NCBI GenBank assembly: GCA_016292575.1 | Contig: JAEDIH010000073.1 | Coordinates: 1 to 9,277 of the forward strand | From: Clostridiaceae bacterium | GTDB taxonomy: Bacteria > Bacillota > Clostridia > Oscillospirales > Acutalibacteraceae | Direction of reading: 5' to 3' | Length of the DNA: 9,277 bases | In this document: positions 1-3,764 of the stretch, piece after piece | Position numbering within the stretch: position 1 is the first letter of the stretch | Layout: every line of letters starts with the position of its first letter | Notes under the pieces: model-generated | What the model saw: the letters and a program-made list of their open reading frames with translations, nothing else | Database searches by the model: none | What the model was told of the DNA's origin: nothing | Translations under genes and position numbers: made by a program

Positions 1-50
1 TTGAAAAAATGATTGCGTAACAGCTAAAAAAGAACAAAATACACAACAAA

Positions 51-75
51 AGAGGTCGATTTTTCACCGACCTCT
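51..75 (-). terminator. Stem-loop, possible minus-strand terminator
   Basis: An 8-bp perfect stem (AGAGGTCG 51-58 with CGACCTCT 68-75) closes a 9-base loop. Read on the minus strand the stem is followed by a T-rich stretch, so it could end a leftward transcript; on the plus strand no T-run follows. No gene was found in 1-190. Confidence 0.4.
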
Positions 76-90
76 GCATTGCTATACTCT

Positions 91-122
91 CCGCTGTCAA
101 ATTCTGACGGCGGTTTCTCTTA
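91..122 (+). terminator. Stem-loop, possible plus-strand terminator
   Basis: CCGCTGTCA (91-99) pairs with TGACGGCGG (105-113) through nine pairs including one G-T, around a 5-base AATTC loop, and is followed by TTTCTCTTATT. The T-tract is interrupted, so termination may be weak. Confidence 0.4.
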
Positions 123-146
123 TTCCGGACTATGTCTTTAAAAAAC

Positions 147-191
147 GGGCTGTCGCTCTTCGTTTTACCGATTTGCGACAGCTCCTTTTTT
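147..191 (+). terminator. Rho-independent terminator
   Basis: GGGCTGTCGC (147-156) pairs with GCGACAGCTC (175-184), ten pairs with one G-T, followed by C and six T (186-191). It probably ends transcription from a gene upstream of the window and insulates the small-peptide cassettes that begin immediately after it. Confidence 0.7.
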
Positions 192-214
192 AAATCCGGG
201 CAATTTGTAAAATA

Positions 215-243
215 TTGACAAAAAGCATAAACTTTGATAGAAT
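215..243 (+). promoter_or_regulatory. Promoter of peptide mRNA, copy 1
   Basis: TTGACA (215-220), 17-base spacer, TAGAAT (238-243). This is a near-consensus sigma-A promoter, with transcription expected from about position 250, giving a leader of roughly 115 nt before the peptide ORF. Confidence 0.8.
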
Positions 244-246
244 AAG

Positions 247-353
247 AATAGGCTCTGCCGAAACGGTAGGCGGTTGCCCTCCTTTCAAGGCGTATGTCCT
301 TTTTCGGAGGGAACAATTTTATTACTTTATTCCCTCCAGATCAATAAGGAGGG
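247..353 (+). promoter_or_regulatory. Structured mRNA leader, copy 1
   Basis: The leader contains two CCCTCC elements (277-282 and 332-337) alternating with two GGAGGG elements (306-311 and 348-353); the last GGAGGG is the Shine-Dalgarno of the peptide ORF. The first GGAGGG extends to an 8-bp match with the second CCCTCC (306-313 with 330-337), which would leave the ribosome site free. Alternatively the first CCCTCC can take the first GGAGGG, and the second CCCTCC then covers the Shine-Dalgarno. The 5' end (247-258 and 270-279) is also the reverse complement of 496-522 at the far end of the cassette. The pairing potential is seen in the sequence; its regulatory use is inferred. Confidence 0.6.
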
Positions 354-364
354 TGGTGTTGCCA

Positions 365-436
365 ATGGAATATTTGGTAATACTCGTTCTGCTTCTTATC
401 GTAGCCACAGGTTACATAGAAGCAGTAAAAAAATAA
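365..436 (+). CDS. Small hydrophobic peptide, putative type I toxin, copy 1
   Basis: Encodes a 23-residue peptide with short polar ends (MEY at the start, EAVKK at the end) around a single hydrophobic stretch rich in Leu, Ile and Val (residues 4-15, with further apolar residues to 20), long enough to enter a membrane. A full TAAGGAGG ribosome site lies at 345-352. It is 12 bases from ATG 365 and 6 bases from an in-frame TTG at 359, so a 25-residue form starting MPMEY is equally possible; I chose the ATG codon. The ORF sits between its own sigma-A promoter and a bidirectional terminator, with an antisense RNA promoter facing it. Single-helix peptides in this setting are typical of type I toxins such as Fst, TxpA, Ldr and the Hol-Tox families. 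I cannot assign it to a named family, and toxicity is inferred. The encoding DNA is identical in copy 2. Confidence 0.7.
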   Translation: MEYLVILVLLLIVATGYIEAVKK

Positions 437-441
437 GCAAT

Positions 442-484
442 AAAAAATAACCGCCCACAATCCCAAACGTGACGGTTATTTTTT
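442..484. terminator. Bidirectional terminator, copy 1
   Basis: AAAAAATAACCG (442-453) pairs with CGGTTATTTTTT (473-484), a 12-bp perfect stem with a 19-base loop. The A and T runs make it work on both strands, so it should end the peptide mRNA rightward and the antisense RNA leftward. This makes the two RNA 3' ends complementary over about 43 nt. Confidence 0.8.
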
Positions 485-525
485 AACCTTACATTGGGCA
501 ACCGCTTACTGCAGAGCCTATTTAC
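442..525 (-). ncRNA. Putative antisense antitoxin RNA, copy 1
   Basis: A transcript of about 84 nt is predicted from a near-perfect reverse promoter (532-560) to the bidirectional terminator. It is antisense to the 3' end of the peptide mRNA and contains no convincing ORF. Its 5' part (AATAGGCTCTGC and GCGGTTGCCC, read on the minus strand) is the same sequence as the 5' end of the peptide mRNA, not its complement. Both ends are inferred from promoter and terminator signals. Confidence 0.6.
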
Positions 526-531
526 ATTTAT

Positions 532-560
532 ATTATACACAGCCGCTTGGAATTTGTCAA
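532..560 (-). promoter_or_regulatory. Promoter of antisense RNA, copy 1
   Basis: On the minus strand TTGACA (555-560), 17-base spacer, TATAAT (532-537): both hexamers and the spacing are the exact sigma-A consensus. It is stronger on paper than the forward peptide promoter, as expected for an antitoxin RNA made in excess. It lies back to back with the forward promoter of copy 2 (596-624). Confidence 0.85.
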
Positions 561-571
561 GCGGTATTTTT
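543..571 (+). terminator. Second plus-strand terminator overlapping the antisense promoter, copy 1
   Basis: CCGCTTG (543-549) pairs with CAAGCGG (558-564), followed by TATTTTT. Read rightward it is a terminator; on the other strand the same bases carry the -35 box of the antisense promoter. Readthrough mRNA ending here would include 496-522, which can fold back on the mRNA 5' end. Confidence 0.6.
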
Positions 572-595
572 CAAATCCGGGCAATTTGTAAAACA

Positions 596-624
596 TTGAC
601 AAAAAGCATAAACTTTGATAGAAT
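596..624 (+). promoter_or_regulatory. Promoter of peptide mRNA, copy 2
   Basis: TTGACA (596-601), 17-base spacer, TAGAAT (619-624), the same hexamers and spacing as copy 1. Confidence 0.8.
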
Positions 625-627
625 AAC

Positions 628-734
628 AATAGGCTCTGCCGAAACGGTAGGCGGTTGCCCTCCTTTAAAGGCACAAATCCTTTTTCGGAGGGAACAATTT
701 TTATTACTTTTTCCCTCCAGACTAATAAGGAGGG
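628..734 (+). promoter_or_regulatory. Structured mRNA leader, copy 2
   Basis: The same alternating elements as copy 1: CCCTCC at 658-663 and 713-718, GGAGGG at 687-692 and 729-734 (the ribosome site), and the 8-bp GGAGGGAA/TTCCCTCC pairing. The loops between them differ from copy 1 while the pairing elements are unchanged, which suggests the pairing is selected. Confidence 0.6.
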
Positions 735-745
735 TGGTGTTGCCA

Positions 746-817
746 ATGGAATATTTGGTAATACTCGTTCTGCTTCTTATCGTAGCCACAGGTTACATAG
801 AAGCAGTAAAAAAATAA
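746..817 (+). CDS. Small hydrophobic peptide, putative type I toxin, copy 2
   Basis: Encodes a 23-residue peptide identical in protein and DNA sequence to copy 1: one hydrophobic segment with a lysine-ending tail. The ribosome site (726-733) is 12 bases from ATG 746, and an in-frame TTG at 740 has the better 6-base spacing. It has its own promoter, leader, bidirectional terminator and antisense promoter, so it is an independent transcription unit and not the second gene of an operon. Complete identity of the ORF next to a diverged leader points to gene conversion, recent duplication with fast leader change, or selection on the leader. The toxin role is inferred from architecture, not from a recognised family. 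Confidence 0.7.
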   Translation: MEYLVILVLLLIVATGYIEAVKK

Positions 818-822
818 GCAAT

Positions 823-865
823 AAAAAATAACCGCCCACAATCCCAAACGTGACGGTTATTTTTT
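823..865. terminator. Bidirectional terminator, copy 2
   Basis: AAAAAATAACCG (823-834) pairs with CGGTTATTTTTT (854-865), the same 12-bp stem as in copy 1, positioned to end both the peptide mRNA and the opposing antisense RNA. Confidence 0.8.
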
Positions 866-906
866 AACCTTACATTGGGCAACCGCTTACTGCAGAGCCT
901 ATTTAC
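823..906 (-). ncRNA. Putative antisense antitoxin RNA, copy 2
   Basis: A predicted transcript of about 84 nt from the reverse promoter at 913-941 to the terminator at 823-865. I see no difference from the copy 1 RNA over the whole predicted length, so either RNA could act on either mRNA. Ends are inferred. Confidence 0.6.
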
Positions 907-912
907 ATTTAT

Positions 913-941
913 ATTATACACAGCCGCTTGGAATTTGTCAA
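913..941 (-). promoter_or_regulatory. Promoter of antisense RNA, copy 2
   Basis: On the minus strand TTGACA (936-941), 17-base spacer, TATAAT (913-918), again the exact consensus. Confidence 0.85.
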
Positions 942-953
942 GCGGTATTTTTT
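924..953 (+). terminator. Second plus-strand terminator, copy 2
   Basis: CCGCTTG (924-930) pairs with CAAGCGG (939-945) and is followed by TATTTTTT. It overlaps the antisense promoter on the other strand, as in copy 1. Confidence 0.55.
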
Positions 954-999
954 AAATTATCTGAAATCGCACAAAAACCTTGCCCGTTTAGCGCAAAAA

Positions 1000-1027
1000 C
1001 ATCTAATATCTAACATCTAGCATCTAA
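1000..1027. repeat. 7-bp tandem repeat, four copies
   Basis: Four consecutive heptamers (CATCTAA, TATCTAA, CATCTAG, CATCTAA) lie between the peptide cassettes and the terminator at 1034. It is a short satellite with no visible function; length variation by slippage is possible. Confidence 0.8.
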
Positions 1028-1033
1028 CCCCCA

Positions 1034-1073
1034 AAACCCGTCTCATCTGAGACGGGTTTCAAGCATTTTTTTT
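1034..1073. terminator. Strong stem-loop, terminator for the AraC1 side
   Basis: AAACCCGTCTC (1034-1044) pairs perfectly with GAGACGGGTTT (1049-1059) around ATCT. On the plus strand eight T follow after a 6-base gap. It lies downstream of the AraC1 gene, which is transcribed leftward into it; on that strand the stem is followed by TGGGGGTT, so it may act as a 3' end stabiliser or an imperfect terminator. Confidence 0.6.
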
Positions 1074-1107
1074 GATTTTCCTCTGTGCTGAATGAGCGCG
1101 CTTTTTT

Positions 1108-2019
1108 TTACTCCTGCTGGAGACCCTCTTTGTATCCGAGGATTGAAGCGCGGTATTCGTTCGGCGTCATCTCCGTCTCCTTTTTGAACGCGTCGCAGAA
1201 CGTGCTGCTGCGGTTGTAGCCCACCTTGTGCGCAATCTCCTTAACGGAAAGCAGCGTGGTTTCAAGAAGATTTTTCGCGTTGGAAATTCGTACCATTGCA
1301 ATGTATGACGATGGCGAGCAGGCAAACATTTTTGTAAAGCACTTTGTAAAGTACCCCGCTGAAAGACCGCAGATTGCCGCAAGATTTTCCAGCGTAAGAT
1401 CCTCGGTGTAATGGTCGTTGATGTAATCCGCTGCGGAACGCACACCCTGCTGATAGGTTGAAACGCTGATATTCCCCGGCTCCTTAACCTGGGAGGAAAG
1501 GTCAATAAGCTCCGCCGTAATCAGCCGCACAAGCGGCTCAAGCTTGTTCCTTTCGTCCCGGCGGGGCATTCTGCATTCCTTCTTGAACGTGTTGATGAAG
1601 CAACGCAGATTTTCCGTGAGCAAAAACTCGTTCTCAATTCTGATGTTTTCAACGTGCTTGTCCTTTTGAATTTCCTCAAGAAACTCCTTGTCAATCGTGA
1701 TTGTGTCAAGGGAAATATCATTTTGGGAATACTTGATTCCGTGGACAATGCCGCATGGAATGGGATAGACCCGGCCGACCCGGCCGAAGCAGATCTGCTC
1801 CTCCCTCTGCATATATTTCAGCGGCGTATGGGGAATGACGAACTCATACACATCGTGCGAATGGGAGCAGACCGGAAGATTGTTGCCCGGGCTGCTTTTA
1901 AAGTGTCCAATGCAGAGGTTCTCGGCTGTGTAGTATTCAAACTTTACCTGCTGATTTTCAAACGATGGGTAGCACGAGATTGCGTCAATAAGCTTTGCTT
2001 TTTTTGTGTTTTTCTCCAT
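1108..2019 (-). CDS. AraC-family transcriptional regulator (AraC1)
   Basis: A 303-residue predicted cytoplasmic DNA-binding regulator. Residues about 30-110 form a cupin-like ligand-sensing domain, with His53 and His55 in an SHSHDVYEF motif and His93 in the later GIVHGIKY segment. Residues about 190-292 hold the two helix-turn-helix motifs of the AraC/XylS family: the first around 208-245 (TLENLAAICGLSAGYF), the second around 257-290 (VKEIAHKVGY, then TPNEYR). The frame is open upstream to 2205. I chose ATG 2019 because a GGAGGAG ribosome site (2028-2034) lies 8 bases before it and the family-like sequence starts there; the 62 extra residues look like untranslated leader. It is a close paralogue of the next gene upstream on the same strand, separated by 422 bp, so the two probably have separate promoters. 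The length is normal for the family. The ligand cannot be told; sugar-related regulation is common in cupin AraC proteins. Confidence 0.9.
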   Translation of the reverse strand: MEKNTKKAKLIDAISCYPSFENQQVKFEYYTAENLCIGHFKSSPGNNLPVCSHSHDVYEFVIPHTPLKYMQREEQICFGRVGRVYPIPCGIVHGIKYSQNDISLDTITIDKEFLEEIQKDKHVENIRIENEFLLTENLRCFINTFKKECRMPRRDERNKLEPLVRLITAELIDLSSQVKEPGNISVSTYQQGVRSAADYINDHYTEDLTLENLAAICGLSAGYFTKCFTKMFACSPSSYIAMVRISNAKNLLETTLLSVKEIAHKVGYNRSSTFCDAFKKETEMTPNEYRASILGYKEGLQQE

Positions 2020-2027
2020 TATTTTTA

Positions 2028-2060
2028 CTCCTCCGTTTCCGATGGACACGGGAACGTGTC
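2028..2060 (-). promoter_or_regulatory. Ribosome site of AraC1 with adjacent hairpin
   Basis: GGAGGAG (2028-2034, minus strand) is preceded ten bases upstream by a perfect 6-bp hairpin, GACACG with CGTGTC around a 4-base loop (2045-2060). The hairpin could affect translation or stability of the AraC1 mRNA. The start choice rests on this ribosome site. Confidence 0.5.
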
Positions 2061-2177
2061 GGTTTTGCTGTTTTGGTACCGATTTAAGGAAACCTCTGAA
2101 TAAATCACAGCATACGCTTTGATCACATCTTACTTGCAGCTTTCCCGCCATATTGCACAAAAACCGCTTGAAATCCG

Positions 2178-2245
2178 ACAGGATTCCTGCACGGCTTTTG
2201 CACAATCTGACGAAAAATCTGACGGCGTAATCTGTACATCAGATT
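2178..2245 (-). promoter_or_regulatory. AATCTG repeat cluster upstream of AraC1, operator candidate
   Basis: AATCTGACG occurs at 2204-2212 and 2216-2224. A third AATCTG at 2229-2234 faces an inverted CAGATT at 2240-2245, with spacings of 12 to 13 bases, near one helical turn. A perfect CAGGA/TCCTG inverted repeat lies beside it (2179-2189). Regularly spaced direct repeats upstream of a regulator gene are typical AraC-family binding sites. I found no convincing -35/-10 pair for AraC1 in 2020-2441, and no gene in that 422-bp gap. Confidence 0.35.
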
Positions 2246-2392
2246 TAATCAGAGCTTCCTTAGAAATGCGTAGCATGGCAATGCACGTTACCGGAGAACG
2301 GCAAAACCTTTCCTTTTGAGAGAGCAGGGGGGCGGCAGAACCGAAAAAACGCCGGTTTCAGTCCTGCTGCCCTTTCGTCTCCTGCGGTGACC

Positions 2393-2439
2393 GAACAAAA
2401 CGGGGCATTCGGGAGGAAAGTCCCGTCTTGTTCTTTTTT
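2393..2439 (+). terminator. Long stem-loop with T-run between the two regulator genes
   Basis: GAACAAAACGGG (2393-2404) pairs with CCCGTCTTGTTC (2422-2433), twelve pairs with one mismatch of A-C type on the plus strand that becomes a G-T wobble on the minus strand. Six T follow on the plus strand. It sits at the 3' end of AraC2, which is read leftward, so for that gene it acts as a 3' stem without a T-run; as written it is a plus-strand terminator. Confidence 0.5.
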
Positions 2440-2441
2440 GG

Positions 2442-3377
2442 TCATTTATTATTTTCGGGGGGCAAGATTTTTTTTGCTTGCTCATGCTGATTCCGATATG
2501 CCTTGGGAGACATTCCGGAATACTTGCGGAAGATATCTGAAAAAACCTTCAGCGTTTTGAATCCGCAGGCATTTCCAACCTCGGTGATAGTCAGCTTCGT
2601 GGTGGCAAGCATTGTTTTTGCCTTGGAAACGCGCAGCTTTGTAATGTAAATTTTCGGCGGATCGCCGAAAGTTTTACGAAAGCAGGTGGAAAAATAATTG
2701 GGTGAAAGCTCACAGATATCAGCAAGCTCTTCAAGCGTCATGTCCTTGTTGAAGTGCTCGTCGATATATCCCGCAACGCTGCGCATGCCTTTCTGATATC
2801 TTGACTTGAATTTTCTGTCGTCCGTATTTTTCCGAACGGAAAGGTCAATGATTTCCGCAACAATCGCTTGCGAAAGCGGAACAAGCTTGTTCTTGATGTC
2901 CGGACGGGACTTGCTCAAAAACTCCGTCTGGAAGATTTCAACAAGAAAACGCAGATCCTGCGATTCGGAAACAATGGTGTGGAACTGATAATTTTCAATG
3001 CCCTTGTCCTTGAGAATCTGTTCCATGAACGGCTTTGCAACAATAATGTTGGTGTGTTTAACGCTTGCGGATTTATACTTGAGTTTGTGAATCAGTCCGC
3101 TCTGAACGGGATAGATCTTGCCCACTTCTCCGAAGTAAATTGAATTTTCGCGGACCAGATAGGGCATCGGCTCCCGCGGAATGATGAATTCATAAGCGTC
3201 GTGACTGTGTCCGCTTTCGGGCAGTTCAATCCGGATTCCCCGTGGAATTTGAACAACCAAAAAGTCTTCAGTATAGCAATAGTCAACATTTTCTTTGTGC
3301 TTTCCTGTGATTTTGCCCACGGCGTACACAAGCTTTTTGGAGCTTTCGGGAATGGGACGCAAATTACCGTATTTCAT
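2442..3377 (-). CDS. AraC-family transcriptional regulator (AraC2)
   Basis: A 311-residue predicted cytoplasmic regulator. The N-terminal cupin-like domain carries His57 and His59 in SGHSHDAYEFIIP and His97 in GLIHKLKY. The C-terminal AraC/XylS domain covers about 195-297, with helix-turn-helix motifs near 213-250 (TLEELADICELSPNYF) and 262-295 (LTITEVGNACGF, then SPKAYR). It shares with AraC1 the SHDxYEFxIP, YPxxxGxxHxxKY, NKLxPL, AExIDLS and YQxGxRS blocks in the same order, so the two arose by duplication. An upstream ATG at 3410 would add 11 residues, but TAAGGAGG at 3383-3390 sits 5 bases before ATG 3377, which I chose. It has a good promoter (3415-3443) and is divergent from the giant surface-protein gene, making that gene a plausible target. 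This is inferred from position only. Confidence 0.9.
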   Translation of the reverse strand: MKYGNLRPIPESSKKLVYAVGKITGKHKENVDYCYTEDFLVVQIPRGIRIELPESGHSHDAYEFIIPREPMPYLVRENSIYFGEVGKIYPVQSGLIHKLKYKSASVKHTNIIVAKPFMEQILKDKGIENYQFHTIVSESQDLRFLVEIFQTEFLSKSRPDIKNKLVPLSQAIVAEIIDLSVRKNTDDRKFKSRYQKGMRSVAGYIDEHFNKDMTLEELADICELSPNYFSTCFRKTFGDPPKIYITKLRVSKAKTMLATTKLTITEVGNACGFKTLKVFSDIFRKYSGMSPKAYRNQHEQAKKILPPENNK

Positions 3378-3403
3378 ATTAGCCTCCTTATCATCGCTCT
3401 TAC

Positions 3404-3474
3404 CTTCCAATTAAATAGTAATCTTTAAATGAACGGTAGTCAATTAAAAAATTACTTTTTACTTCCGATTAAAT
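3404..3474. promoter_or_regulatory. Direct repeats around the AraC2 promoter, operator candidate
   Basis: CTTCCAATTAAAT (3404-3416) and CTTCCGATTAAAT (3462-3474) are 13-base direct repeats with one difference, 58 bp apart, flanking the AraC2 -35 region. GAACGG (3431-3436) is inverted at 3476-3481. They could be binding sites for AraC2 or AraC1; this rests on repeat structure alone. Confidence 0.35.
3415..3443 (-). promoter_or_regulatory. Promoter of AraC2
   Basis: On the minus strand TTGACT (3438-3443), 17-base spacer, TACTAT (3415-3420). It is close to sigma-A consensus and would give a leader of about 30 nt before ATG 3377. Confidence 0.7.
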
Positions 3475-3526
3475 CCCGTTCACTTACTGCATTACCTTTA
3501 AAATACGAAAAGGGTTTAACAGATTG

Positions 3527-3556
3527 TTTACATTATCCGCCGGAAGATGATAGAAT
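3527..3556 (+). promoter_or_regulatory. Promoter of the giant surface-protein gene
   Basis: TTTACA (3527-3532), 18-base spacer, TAGAAT (3551-3556). It would give an unusually long leader of about 200 nt before ATG 3765. Confidence 0.55.
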
Positions 3557-3630
3557 CAAAATTGCAAGTGAACAAAAGTTTAAGTTTTTGTGAATAATTA
3601 ACAAAATTTAAGCGTTTTGTTTGTCTTTGT

Positions 3631-3657
3631 CCGGAAAATTGCTGTAATTTTCGCCGG
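3631..3657 (+). promoter_or_regulatory. Leader hairpin of the giant gene
   Basis: GAAAATT (3634-3640) pairs with AATTTTC (3646-3652) around GCTGT, extended by CCG/CGG with a 2-base bulge. It lies mid-leader with no T-run, so it is not a simple terminator. I recognise no known riboswitch class here. Confidence 0.35.
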
Positions 3658-3764
3658 TGTTGATTGGAGGTGTGTCTTTATTCTTCCCCGGTTGCAGTTG
3701 TTTTTGCGGGCGTAAAAATAAAGTACTTTTCATTAGTTTTTTTGATAAAAAGGAGGTAATTGAA

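Larger units (their letters stand above)
186..957. repeat. Tandem duplication, 381-bp unit, two copies
   Basis: Two direct copies (about 186-571 and 567-957) lie head to tail with a constant offset of 381 bp. This is checked at the forward -35 boxes (215/596), the ATG codons (365/746) and the reverse -35 boxes (555/936). From the Shine-Dalgarno to the end of the unit, about 220 bp, I see no difference between copies. Upstream, the leader differs at scattered positions, for example 246 G against 627 C and the loop around 286-298. Each unit is a complete gene cassette: promoter, leader, ORF, terminator and antisense promoter. Unequal recombination between the copies would delete or amplify a whole cassette. 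Confidence 0.95.

Noticed and set aside
1..190. Open frame from 5 to 193
   Set aside because: It has no usable start codon or ribosome site and runs through three stem-loops.
215..436. 73-residue reading frame covering the peptide ORF and its leader (and a 107-residue one at 494-817)
   Set aside because: They would begin at or before the promoter and run through the structured leader; the ribosome site and conservation support only the last 23-25 codons.
247..522. The cassette as a plain MITE-type mobile element
   Set aside because: The inverted ends are there, but no target-site duplication is visible and the full promoter/ORF/terminator layout is better explained as a gene cassette; kept only as an alternative.
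186..957. CRISPR-like array
   Set aside because: There are only two long repeat copies, with genes inside and no short repeat-spacer pattern.
1654..2103. 149-residue plus-strand frame opposite AraC1
   Set aside because: It is the antisense shadow of a well-supported AraC gene, with no family-like sequence.
2020..2205. 62-residue N-terminal extension of AraC1
   Set aside because: The only good ribosome site is at 2028-2034 for ATG 2019, and the extension is Cys-rich, unlike the family, and overlaps the repeat cluster.
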